DNA of 64,000 nucleotides, taken from assembly GCA_046329055.1 (NCBI GenBank), contig JAXLVK010000003.1:1-64000 (forward strand), written 5' to 3'. Under the pieces are notes generated by a model. The model was given only the letters and a program-made list of their open reading frames with translations. It was not told the origin of the DNA and did not search any database. How positions within the stretch are numbered: position 1 is the first letter of the stretch; each line of letters opens with the position of its first letter. Origin of the DNA: JADKCL01 sp046329055. Lineage in GTDB: Bacteria; Bacteroidota; Bacteroidia; J057; JADKCL01. This document shows, piece after piece, positions 52,536 to 60,790 of the stretch. The position numbers and the translations under genes were made by a program.

Positions 52536-54437
52536 CTAGTAGGCCCGCTCGCCTTTGCCTTCCACATAGTTGATGAATGCCTGATTCACAACGCGGTTGC
52601 CGCCCGGAGTGGGGTAGTTTCCGCTGAAGTACCAGTCACCTCTGTGGTTCGGAATGGCCTTGGGGAGGTTCGCCAAGGGTTGGAACACGATCTCGACCTT
52701 ACAACTGATGCCTTCGGGCTTGAGCAGGTCGGAGATCTTCCTTGAGATTTCTTCCTCAGAAAACATGTCGTAGATCGCCTTGACGGCATTGCGGCTCTCC
52801 AAAAGGTCCGCCTGTCGCATGGCCAAGCATTCCCGATAGACCTGATGCACGATGCCGTGCATGCCCCGGTCGTTCAGCAAGGCAATCGCCGCCTCGAAGG
52901 CCACGAACCGCCCGATTTGGCTCATGTCGATGCCGTAGCAGTCCGGATAGCGGATTTGCGGGGCGGAGGAAACGATCACGATTTTCTTGGGCTTGAGCCG
53001 AGCGAGGATGCTCAAGATGCTCTTTTTCAAGGTCGTGCCCCGTACAATCGAGTCGTCGATGCAGACAAAGGTGTCCACGTTGGGGCGGATCGTGCCTTGG
53101 GTGATGTCATAGACGTGGGCAACGAGGTCGTCGCGCGTGCTGTCGTCCGTGATGAAGGTGCGGAGCTTGATGTCCTTGAGCACGACCTTCTCCACCCTTG
53201 GGCGTTGGCTCAGGACCTCCACGAGTTGCTCGTCGGTTGCCTTGCCGTTCAGGTCGCGGATTTTGCGGATCTTCTCGTTGATCATGTGGGTTTCGACACC
53301 CTTGATCATGCCCCAAAATGCCATCTCGGCCGTGTTGGGGATGTAGCCAAAGACGGTGTTGTCCAAGTCGTGGTTCACCGCTTCCAAAATCTTAGGAACG
53401 AGCAAGTCGCCCAAGGCAAGGCGCTCGCGGTAGATGTCCGGGTCATTGCCACGGGAGAAATAGATCCGCTCGAAGGAGCAGCTTTTCTTCTCGCCCGGCT
53501 CCGTGAATGCCTTCACACTCACTTCGCCATCGGCCTTCACAGTGATAACGTGACCGGGGTCGAGCTCCTTGATCTTGTCGTAGTCGATGCCGAACACGGT
53601 CGAGATCGCAGGCCGCTCGGAGGCCACGACCACGAACTCGTCACAGGCATAGTAGTATCCAGGGCGAATGCCGTTGGGGTCGCGGGCCACGAAGCCGTCC
53701 CCGCAACCGATCATGCCGCCCATGGTATAGCCGCCGTCCCAGCGCTTGGCCGCGCGTTGCAGGATGCGGCGGATGTCCAGGTTCTCCGCGATCAGCGAAG
53801 AGATCTCCAGGTTGTTCTTGCCTTGGGCCTTGTACTTCTGGAACAGGGTCTCGTTTTCCTCGTCCAAGAAATGCCCGATCCTCTCCAAAACCGTCTCCGT
53901 GTCGGAGAGGTACCGTGGATGCTGCCCAAGATCGACGAGGTATTGGAACTGCTCGCCCACGTTGGTGAGGTTGAAGTTGCCCGCGACGGTCAGGGTGCGG
54001 CTCCGCCAATTGTTGCTGCGGACCACAGGATGGCAGGCATCGAGGGTGTTTTCGCCGTGGGTGCCGTAGCGCAAGTGACCCAGGAGCAGTTCGCCGGAGA
54101 ACCCAAAGTGCTTTTGCAGCAAATCAGGATCCTGCTCAATGTTGGGGTACTTGAGCTTGAGTGTGGCGATCTCGGCTTGGATTTCCTTGAAGAGATTTTG
54201 CCAGGGGGAGCTCGCGTTGTTGCGCTTGCGCTGCAAGTAGGGCTGCCCAGCAGGGATGTTGATTTTCACTGAGGCCAGGCCTGCGCCGTCTTGGCCCCGG
54301 TTGTGCTGCTTTTCCATCAGGAGGTACATCTTGTTCAGGCCCCAGAGCGGTGAACCGTACTTTTCCTGGTAATACTTGAGCGGTTTGAGCAGGCGCAGCA
54401 GCCCCACTCCACACTCATGCTTTATCGCGTCAGACAC
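52536..54437 (-). CDS. purF: Amidophosphoribosyltransferase, long form
   Basis: PurF makes 5-phosphoribosylamine from PRPP and glutamine, the first committed step of purine synthesis. At 633 residues this is the long form common in Bacteroidota. The N-terminal glutaminase cysteine is C9 in HECGVGL, so an eight-residue propeptide must be removed; GxNxxY-type and NRGQDGAGL motifs follow. The PRPP-binding signature VCIDDSIVRGTT lies near residue 465. It starts with GTG at 54437; a stop codon just upstream in frame excludes a longer protein, and no ATG precedes the catalytic Cys. Its own -7 element lies ~40 bases upstream. Confidence 0.93.
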   Translation of the reverse strand: MSDAIKHECGVGLLRLLKPLKYYQEKYGSPLWGLNKMYLLMEKQHNRGQDGAGLASVKINIPAGQPYLQRKRNNASSPWQNLFKEIQAEIATLKLKYPNIEQDPDLLQKHFGFSGELLLGHLRYGTHGENTLDACHPVVRSNNWRSRTLTVAGNFNLTNVGEQFQYLVDLGQHPRYLSDTETVLERIGHFLDEENETLFQKYKAQGKNNLEISSLIAENLDIRRILQRAAKRWDGGYTMGGMIGCGDGFVARDPNGIRPGYYYACDEFVVVASERPAISTVFGIDYDKIKELDPGHVITVKADGEVSVKAFTEPGEKKSCSFERIYFSRGNDPDIYRERLALGDLLVPKILEAVNHDLDNTVFGYIPNTAEMAFWGMIKGVETHMINEKIRKIRDLNGKATDEQLVEVLSQRPRVEKVVLKDIKLRTFITDDSTRDDLVAHVYDITQGTIRPNVDTFVCIDDSIVRGTTLKKSILSILARLKPKKIVIVSSAPQIRYPDCYGIDMSQIGRFVAFEAAIALLNDRGMHGIVHQVYRECLAMRQADLLESRNAVKAIYDMFSEEEISRKISDLLKPEGISCKVEIVFQPLANLPKAIPNHRGDWYFSGNYPTPGGNRVVNQAFINYVEGKGERAY

Positions 54438-54477
54438 GTTATTCCCTCGAAATCAGGTAATTCATCTAACTAAGCTG

Positions 54478-54485
54478 CAAAGCTA
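54478..54485 (-). promoter_or_regulatory. Putative -7 element for purF
   Basis: TAGCTTTG on the minus strand, a perfect TAnnTTTG, ~40 bases before the GTG start. No TTG at the -33 distance. The rest of the 275-base divergent intergenic stretch shows no other clear feature, apart from a TAACTTTT near 54684 that could serve the plus-strand gene. Confidence 0.4.
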
Positions 54486-54712
54486 CAGCATTGTTTCGAG
54501 AGGAGGGCCATGGGAATTGTCAACAATGGGGAAATGCCGCCCAGCCGATCCTTCAGTTCTTGCGGTAGAGCGGTCCTTGTTCAGGAAGCGACCGGAGCGT
54601 GAACTTGGACGGTAGGTGGAGGCTTTGCTCGTTTTTCGGCCACAATCGTCACCAATTCGATGCATCAAAATGGCTTTTTCAATAACTTTTCACCCTGTTC
54701 AACCAGAGCTGC

Positions 54713-56086
54713 ATGAATATCCAAGCTGAAATCGACAAGATCAATGATGCCTTGCAACCGCACTTGCCGGAGGGCGCAGTCGTCGTTGCAGAAATTGCAA
54801 AGAGCAAGTGGGGCACCTCGGGTGGGTCATTCAAGCCGGTAGGGGAGGGTGAAAACGAAGCCCTTTGGGAGATTCTCTCGCAAGATGAGGTTGACAAGAT
54901 TGGTGATCCGATTTCGGATATTTTCAGATTTGCAATCAAGGAAAAGGGCCTCAAGCGGGCTGTCGGCCTCTTCCGGTTTGCCAAGGGTGGCGCACCCTCC
55001 TTTTCGATTCCAGTGGATCAAGAACTTGTCGCAGAGACACGTCAAATGCTCAAGGAGGAACTGACGGCCTACAAAGCCACCGATACTGGGGTCCAGCTCG
55101 ACATTCGATTTGTTCAGGATGAAGACGGGGTGGAAGCGGAAACCATCGTGCTCAAGCAGCAGGCTGGCACTTGGTCTGAAGGCTGGTCAAGCGTCCCGCA
55201 AGAGGCCTATATCTGCTTGCGTGAAACCAACGGTGGCGACATCGACCGTATGGTGGTGTTTCTCGAAGGCGACACTTTTTGGATTGCCAGCAATCCACCC
55301 AAGCCTGCCTTGGGCTTCAAGGACATCTCGGAGGTGACCTTGGCGCAAGACGTGGCACTTCAGCAGCGTTTGGAAGCCATCGAAACAGCCCGGTCCATGC
55401 GGGAAGCATTTTACAAGACCCTCGGCGAATACCATGCTGTGAACTACGAACCATATATCGAGTCTGCGTTGCGTGGGGGCCACGAATGGCCCACCAAACA
55501 AGCCCGGTTCCAGCTCATATACACACCTGTCTCCACTGTGGTGATCTCAAGTGGACTCAGCGACGTGTTCCGGGAAAAGCGGCCCGACCCCACCATGAAA
55601 TACAATGGCTATGCCATCGAGTTCTACCTGGAGTTTCAGGGGCGCATCCCTTGGGCAGACCTGGAAAATCACCATTGCCTGGAGTGGTTGAATACCATCA
55701 CCCAAGTAGCGATCGGTCATGGCGAGGTGAAGGGGCTTCTTGAGAAATATGGTTCCGTGAGTGTGCAACTCAGCTCCGAGGGTCTGCCAAAGACCCACCT
55801 TGCAAAAGGCAAAAAAGCAACGGCATTGTTGGGGGTGCCTTCCCCTAACCTGCCTGAAACGATGCCGATGAACATTGAGGAGACCCGCTTGGCGAGCATC
55901 ACCATGCTCACAGTGGATGAGGGCAAGGCTGTCGAAGCAGGAGATGAGACCGACAAGGCTGCTGCAAGGAAGACCATTTTGGAGGCCCATGTCAAGAATG
56001 GCTCGCATTGCTACAACCCCTTCGACAGGAATCAACAGAAGCCCAGAAATGGGATGGTCGAGGTGCCGCTCTTGCCAATACGCTGA
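54713..56086 (+). CDS. Unknown protein: new ~150-residue module plus SUFU-like domain
   Basis: A 457-residue cytoplasmic protein. Residues about 66-208 form a module shared with the next gene, with marker strings GLKRAVGLFRFAKGG, LRETNGGDIDRMVVFLEG and FWIASNPPKPALGF. Residues about 230-345 resemble the suppressor-of-fused (SUFU) domain: TVVISSGLS, AIEFYLEF and LNTITQVAIGHG. SUFU-domain proteins in bacteria are often immunity proteins of polymorphic toxin systems. No toxin gene is adjacent. The last ~100 residues are low in structure. The stop overlaps the next gene's ATG by one base (TGATG), so the two are translationally coupled. A weak -7-like TAACTTTT lies upstream. Confidence 0.8.
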   Translation: MNIQAEIDKINDALQPHLPEGAVVVAEIAKSKWGTSGGSFKPVGEGENEALWEILSQDEVDKIGDPISDIFRFAIKEKGLKRAVGLFRFAKGGAPSFSIPVDQELVAETRQMLKEELTAYKATDTGVQLDIRFVQDEDGVEAETIVLKQQAGTWSEGWSSVPQEAYICLRETNGGDIDRMVVFLEGDTFWIASNPPKPALGFKDISEVTLAQDVALQQRLEAIETARSMREAFYKTLGEYHAVNYEPYIESALRGGHEWPTKQARFQLIYTPVSTVVISSGLSDVFREKRPDPTMKYNGYAIEFYLEFQGRIPWADLENHHCLEWLNTITQVAIGHGEVKGLLEKYGSVSVQLSSEGLPKTHLAKGKKATALLGVPSPNLPETMPMNIEETRLASITMLTVDEGKAVEAGDETDKAAARKTILEAHVKNGSHCYNPFDRNQQKPRNGMVEVPLLPIR

Positions 56087-57435
56087 TGGAAGAAAACCTT
56101 ATTGAAATCAATGCTGCCGTTCTGAAGTGGCTTGATGAAGGAGAAAGCGCAGAGCGCCTGATCGCGGTGCGCAGTATAGATGGATTTAGTTTTTACACTC
56201 TTGGCAGTTTGAGGCGACTCCCATCTGGCAAGATTTTGCATGAGTTCTGTTTTCCCCCGATCGAATGTGACTTTTGCGACCTTCTGAATAGAATGGAAGC
56301 CAACGCAAGTTCTCTCGCCAAAAAGCAAGGGCTCAAGGTTGCGCATGTGATGTTTCGGTTTCAGCATAACAGACCACCGCAGATAGACCTTCTGCGGGAT
56401 GCAGCATTGATAGAGTTGCTTCGGAGGGAAATGGCCGCTGAAATTCGTGCCCATGAAGCGTTGAATGTAACGGGATTGCAATTGGAAGTCACTTTTGCAA
56501 TGGACGACGAAGACCTTGAGGCAGAGATTGCCGTGCTTGCAAAACGAAGCAATCGCTGGAAAGTATGGAACAGTTTCCTTGATGAAGCAGTTTTTCAATC
56601 CCTTTGGGAAACCAATGGTGCCGATATGCAGCGAATGCATGTCCATTTGGATGACAACGATTTTTGGATAGCCAGTGATCCTCCCAAACCTGCCCTCGGT
56701 TTTTTGCCATTGTCCGACGTGGTGCGCGCTACCATCTCCACGCCTGCTGCTTCATCTACGGGCCGCCACCCCGTTCCCTTTGACGCAACAGAATTCTTGA
56801 AGATCAATGACGTTTTTCAGCGCCGCTTGGGAAAAGGCGAATCCGTAAAAATCAGTTGCCGCACCTACGCACGAGGTTCAGGTGTCCTTCTGTCCGACCC
56901 GGAATTTTCCAACTTCAGCCGCCACGAGTACTGTGATCGGAATACAGAAGATTGTGAAGTCTGCGCTGCCTGCCAACTGCTCAAGCATATTTTCATGGAT
57001 TGGTTGGAACATGCTGGCTTGAAGCATGGCGTCGGAGAGATCAAGTTTCGCAAGCATGCCGCCCCGAAGCTCGTTGTTTTTGAAAAGTCAAGATTGAAGG
57101 AGCGCCTGAAACAGTACCTCAAGAAAGAACTCCATTGGCAGGAGCTTCTGCGAAAGGCTGAGGCCATTCGAATCGAAATTTCATTCGGTTCGATGGAGGT
57201 CTCGGCCGACTTCAGCACTCGATACCTGGAGAAAATCGACGGAAAGTGGAACGAGCGCATGAATGCCCATTTGGAGATGGCATATTTCCACTCCTTGCGT
57301 GAATCTTATGGAAACGACATCACGCAGATGGTCGTCCATGTCGAGGGAAACGACTTCTGGATTGCTACCGATCCCGCCAAGCCACGGATTGGATTTTTGC
57401 CTTTGAGCCAAGCCCCTGTGGCAACGGAAGGATAG
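56086..57435 (+). CDS. Unknown protein with two copies of the same new module
   Basis: A 449-residue protein. Module 1 spans about residues 62-212 and module 2 about 290-443. Each has FRF- or KF-type opening strands (MFRFQHNRPPQI; EIKFRKHAAPKL), an L-rich helix ending in (R/K)x(E)(M/L), W and (L/W)(R)E(T/S)xGxD, and a closing FWIA(S/T)DPxKPxxGFLPLS. A linker of ~75 residues holds a cysteine cluster (YCDRNTEDCEVCAAC), possibly metal-binding. No known domain is recognised. The DNA is visibly more A/T-rich than flanking genes, consistent with a foreign or fast-evolving origin. Coupled to the upstream gene by TGATG; hpt begins 33 bases after the stop. Confidence 0.75.
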   Translation: MEENLIEINAAVLKWLDEGESAERLIAVRSIDGFSFYTLGSLRRLPSGKILHEFCFPPIECDFCDLLNRMEANASSLAKKQGLKVAHVMFRFQHNRPPQIDLLRDAALIELLRREMAAEIRAHEALNVTGLQLEVTFAMDDEDLEAEIAVLAKRSNRWKVWNSFLDEAVFQSLWETNGADMQRMHVHLDDNDFWIASDPPKPALGFLPLSDVVRATISTPAASSTGRHPVPFDATEFLKINDVFQRRLGKGESVKISCRTYARGSGVLLSDPEFSNFSRHEYCDRNTEDCEVCAACQLLKHIFMDWLEHAGLKHGVGEIKFRKHAAPKLVVFEKSRLKERLKQYLKKELHWQELLRKAEAIRIEISFGSMEVSADFSTRYLEKIDGKWNERMNAHLEMAYFHSLRESYGNDITQMVVHVEGNDFWIATDPAKPRIGFLPLSQAPVATEG

Positions 57436-57468
57436 CATTTCCCTATATTCGCACAAGCAATTTCGTCC

Positions 57469-58008
57469 ATGAAAGAAATCCGCATCCTCGACAAGACCTT
57501 CGAGGAATACCTCTCCGAAGAAAATGTCCAGGCGCGCATCGCCGACCTCGCCCGGCAGCTCAACCGCGACTACGCTGGCAAGGACCCCCTGATCGTCTCC
57601 GTGCTCAATGGCGCCTTCCTCTTCACGGCGGACCTGGTGCGGCACCTCAATTTCGATCCGGAGGTGCAGTTTGTGCGGCTGTCCAGCTACCACGGCGGTA
57701 CCAAGAGCTCCGGCCAAATGCGCGTCCTCCTCGACCTCACCAACAGCCCCGAAGGCCGTGACGTGCTCATCGTGGAGGACATCGTGGACACCGGACGCAC
57801 CCTGGATTGGCTTCGCCGCGACCTGATGCACAAGGGGGCCGCCTCCGTGCGCATCGCGAGCCTGCTCTTCAAGGAGGAGATGTACATGTTTGACGGTCCA
57901 CCGGAGTACTACTGCTTCCGCATCCCCAATGCCTTTGTGGTGGGTTACGGCCTGGACTACGCCGAGCGCGGCCGCAACCTCCGGGCCATCTACAGCCTGA
58001 AAGCCTGA
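57469..58008 (+). CDS. hpt: Hypoxanthine phosphoribosyltransferase
   Basis: Hpt salvages hypoxanthine (and often guanine) by condensation with PRPP to IMP. The 179-residue enzyme has LIVSVLNGAFLFTADLVRHL near the start and the PRPP motif VEDIVDTGRTLDWL near residue 101, with two aspartates and a TGRT loop, and a late FVVGYGLDYAERGRNL base-binding motif. All are intact. A near-match to the -7 element (TATATTCG) lies about 20 bases before the ATG. It heads a cluster running hpt, a membrane protein, adk, obg, a known Bacteroidota arrangement. The next gene begins three bases after the stop. Confidence 0.95.
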   Translation: MKEIRILDKTFEEYLSEENVQARIADLARQLNRDYAGKDPLIVSVLNGAFLFTADLVRHLNFDPEVQFVRLSSYHGGTKSSGQMRVLLDLTNSPEGRDVLIVEDIVDTGRTLDWLRRDLMHKGAASVRIASLLFKEEMYMFDGPPEYYCFRIPNAFVVGYGLDYAERGRNLRAIYSLKA

Positions 58009-58011
58009 TCC

Positions 58012-58703
58012 ATGTCCGCCAAGAAGAGGAAGAAAAAGGGCGGTTCCTCCCAAGTCGTCAATGTCCTGCTGTGGCCGCTCAAGGTGATCGGCGGGCTGGT
58101 GTTGCCATTTTTCCTGCTGCTGCGCGGGTCGGTGACCATCTATGACCTGACGGATGGAATCCCTATATCTGCATCACCATCGCGGCATTGGCAACCATGG
58201 TCGCGCTGTATTTCTACCTCACTTGGATCGTGGGGCATTGGGTGCAGAAGAAAAAGGAGGTGGAAAAAGCCAAGCGCATCAACCTGCGCCTCGTGGCGGT
58301 GGCGGTGAGCGGGTTTTGCCTCTATGCCATCCTCTACCTCGCCGCCGGCAATGCCAAGACCAAGGATGTGCAGGGCGAATACCTCGACACGCACCCCTTG
58401 CTGCGGTTGGGGGTGAGCGCCTTTATCCTCTTTGACCATGACCTCGTCGTCACCGACATGACCCGAGAAAAGGCCGATTACCTCGACATGGGCCTCTTTT
58501 CCAAGAGCAAGAGCCTCCACTATGTCCAAAGCGACGGCTATGTCCACGCATTGGATCTCCGGGTCAACGACCGCGCCGCGTGGCGAAACAAGATCCTGGA
58601 GAACTATTTCTGGCTCATGGGCTACATGGTGCACCGCCACGGCGGCACTGGGGATCACCTCCACATCAGCATTCCCTCCAAGGACAGCCCGGGAGCGTGG
58701 TAA
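58012..58703 (+). CDS. Membrane protein disrupted by a frameshift
   Basis: The frame from 58012 reads MSAKKRKKKGG, a membrane segment (LPFFLLLRGS) and TIYDLTDG, then turns into non-coding-looking sequence. A second frame, shifted by -1, carries ITIAALATMVALYFYLTWIV and continues to SRDSPGAW-like KDSPGAW at 58703, a plausible second membrane segment and soluble domain with HALDLR and DHLHIS, histidines reminiscent of a D-Ala-D-Ala peptidase M15 fold. The switch is at about 58150-58160, in GATGGAATCCC, where one lost G would restore the frame and give a ~230-residue protein. Either a real mutation or an assembly error. Family unassigned. Confidence 0.65.
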
Positions 58704-58785
58704 CCTGCGAATCTGGCCGAGAAGATTGATCGGCCCGGGGATGCATTTGGTCGAATGATCCCTTCGCCATTCCCGATTCGCATCG

Positions 58786-58793
58786 TACCTTTG
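58786..58793 (+). promoter_or_regulatory. Putative -7 element for adk-obg
   Basis: TACCTTTG, a perfect TAnnTTTG, with a TTC 20 bases upstream at the -33 position instead of TTG. A GGAGG lies nine bases before the adk ATG and could serve as a weak Shine-Dalgarno site. Confidence 0.4.
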
Positions 58794-58831
58794 CACCGCC
58801 TTCGCCGCCACAACGCCCGGAGGTGTATGAG

Positions 58832-59419
58832 ATGTTGAACATTGTTCTCTTTGGCGCGCCCGGTTCTGGAAAGGGCACTCAGGCCACCTTCTTGGTCGAG
58901 AAGTATGGATTGAAGCACCTGAGCACAGGTGATATGCTCCGCGCCGAAAAAGCCTCCGGCTCCGATTTGGGAAACAAAGTCGCCGAAATCATGGCCGCAG
59001 GTCTGCTCGTTTCCGACGAGATCGTGAATGAGATCGTCCGCAGCCAACTCCAGGCGCATGCAGCCAACTACCCGGGGTTCATCTTTGATGGCTATCCCCG
59101 CACCCTCGAGCAGGCCAAGACCCTGGACGGCTTCCTGAATGAGATTGGCAGCGGTGTCGGAGTCACTGTCTTTTTGGATGTGCCCAAGGATGAGCTGGTT
59201 CGCCGACTCCTGATCAGAGCCAAAGAGCTCGGCCGCGCTGATGATACCGAGGAGGTGATCGAAGCGAGGGTGGTCGAGTACAACGACAAGACCTTCCCGA
59301 TCGCCGCGGTTTATGAAGGCCAAGGCAAACTCCGGACGATTGACGGCATGGGTCAGTTGGATCAAGTGACTACCCGCATTGTCACAGCCGTCGATCAAGC
59401 CCGCGCTCAGGCCGTTTGA
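58832..59419 (+). CDS. adk: Adenylate kinase
   Basis: Adk interconverts AMP, ADP and ATP. The 195-residue protein begins MLNIVLFGAPGSGKGTQ with the P-loop GAPGSGKG at residues 8-15; TGDMLR, the AMP-binding FDGYPRTLEQA (with the Arg), and a C-terminal D-D motif (RADDTEEV) follow. It is the short form without the large lid insertion, normal for Bacteroidota. The ATG at 58832 is chosen; a GTG at 58823 would add three residues. obg follows 60 bases downstream. Confidence 0.96.
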   Translation: MLNIVLFGAPGSGKGTQATFLVEKYGLKHLSTGDMLRAEKASGSDLGNKVAEIMAAGLLVSDEIVNEIVRSQLQAHAANYPGFIFDGYPRTLEQAKTLDGFLNEIGSGVGVTVFLDVPKDELVRRLLIRAKELGRADDTEEVIEARVVEYNDKTFPIAAVYEGQGKLRTIDGMGQLDQVTTRIVTAVDQARAQAV

Positions 59420-59479
59420 TTCTTGAATTGAAGCACCAATAGTTCCGAGAGCAATCCCGGACGCATCCCCACAACCCCG

Positions 59480-60484
59480 ATGGCAGGACCGAGTCCATTT
59501 GTTGATCACGTACAGATCTACTTCACCTCTGGAAAAGGAGGCGACGGCATCGTGCATTGGCGGCGGGAGAAATACATCGACAAGGGTGGGCCCGACGGAG
59601 GCGACGGCGGTCGCGGAGGGCACATCATCCTGGAGGGCGATTCACAGCTGTGGACCCTGCTCGACCTCAAGTACCGCAAGTTCATCAAGGCCGAGGCCGG
59701 CCAAAACGGCGGCGGTGCCAACAAGACGGGCCGCAATGGCAAGGATGAAATCCTGAGGGTGCCCCTCGGCACCACCGCCCACAACGCCGAAACGGGCGAA
59801 TTTCTGGGCGAGATCACGGAGCAAGGGCAACGCCTTGTCCTGCTCGAAGGAGGTCACGGTGGCCGTGGAAACTGGCATTTCCGCTCACCAAGCAATCAAG
59901 TGCCCACCCAATGCACCCCAGGCGGCTATGCCCAAGAACTCGTGGTGGTGCTGGAGCTGAAGGTCCTCGCGGACGTGGGCCTCGTGGGCTTTCCGAATGC
60001 AGGCAAGAGCACGCTCCTGTCCGTCCTCACGGCGGCCAAACCCAAGATCGCCGATTACCCCTTCACGACCCTGGTCCCGAACTTGGGCATCGTGCGCTAC
60101 CGCGACTTTCAGTCCTACGTGATGGCCGATATCCCGGGGATCATCGAGGGGGCGAGCGAGGGGCGCGGATTGGGGATCACTTTCCTCAGGCATATCGAGC
60201 GCAACTCCATCCTCCTGCTCATGATCGCCGCCGATTGTGAGGACCATGTGGCCGAGTACAAAACGCTCCTCAACGAGCTCGAGGCGTACAATCCGGAGCT
60301 TTTGGACAAAAAAATGCTGACGGTTGTCACAAAATCTGACCTCGTGGATGCCAAAACCATGAAAGAAATTCAGGGCAGATTGAAGAAATCCGCCAAAGTT
60401 GCCGAGGTGATGTCCATTTCTTCGGTCGCACAGATTGGCTTGGAGGCACTCAATGACAGGATTTGGGCCTTGCTTCACGAATGA
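59480..60484 (+). CDS. obg: GTPase Obg
   Basis: Obg (CgtA) is an essential GTPase that assists 50S ribosomal subunit assembly and links growth to stress. The 334-residue protein has the glycine-rich N-terminal OBG domain (GGDGG and GGHGG repeats), then the G domain: GFPNAGKST near residues 170-178, DIPGIIEGAS as G3, and a KSDLVD G4 near residue 290. The C-terminal extra domain seen in some species is absent, common in Bacteroidota. It follows adk in the same direction. Confidence 0.96.
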   Translation: MAGPSPFVDHVQIYFTSGKGGDGIVHWRREKYIDKGGPDGGDGGRGGHIILEGDSQLWTLLDLKYRKFIKAEAGQNGGGANKTGRNGKDEILRVPLGTTAHNAETGEFLGEITEQGQRLVLLEGGHGGRGNWHFRSPSNQVPTQCTPGGYAQELVVVLELKVLADVGLVGFPNAGKSTLLSVLTAAKPKIADYPFTTLVPNLGIVRYRDFQSYVMADIPGIIEGASEGRGLGITFLRHIERNSILLLMIAADCEDHVAEYKTLLNELEAYNPELLDKKMLTVVTKSDLVDAKTMKEIQGRLKKSAKVAEVMSISSVAQIGLEALNDRIWALLHE

Positions 60485-60653
60485 ACGATTGTTGGAGACG
60501 AACATCGCTTGGCTGTCGATGACTCGACGAATGTGATCGATGGGGCCCCGGAGGGCATTTGAAGAATAAACCGCGATCATTCGACTGAAGCCATACTGTT
60601 CGTAGGGTTACGTCCTGCGGCAACACATGTAAGAAATGCCGTAGAATAGCAGT

Positions 60654-60682
60654 TTGTGGATTTTGGTAATGGATATCCACAA
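60654..60682. other. Inverted repeat upstream of a T9SS cargo gene
   Basis: TTGTGGAT and ATCCACAA (8 bp arms) separated by 13 bases, in the 306-base gap between obg and the gene at 60791. No T-tract follows, so it is more likely an operator or a structured leader than a terminator. I see no clear promoter or other gene in the gap. Confidence 0.4.
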
Positions 60683-60790
60683 TGGTAAATTGGAATTGCA
60701 TTTTTGGTGGATAAAGGGAAATAGCAGCTAGCCGACCAGCCTAACGAAGAACATGACCTTAGGGTCATTAAAAGGAAAGGGTGTTGGTCA

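Noticed and set aside
52845..54272. 475-codon plus-strand frame opposite purF
   Set aside because: Antisense shadow; purF motifs are intact.
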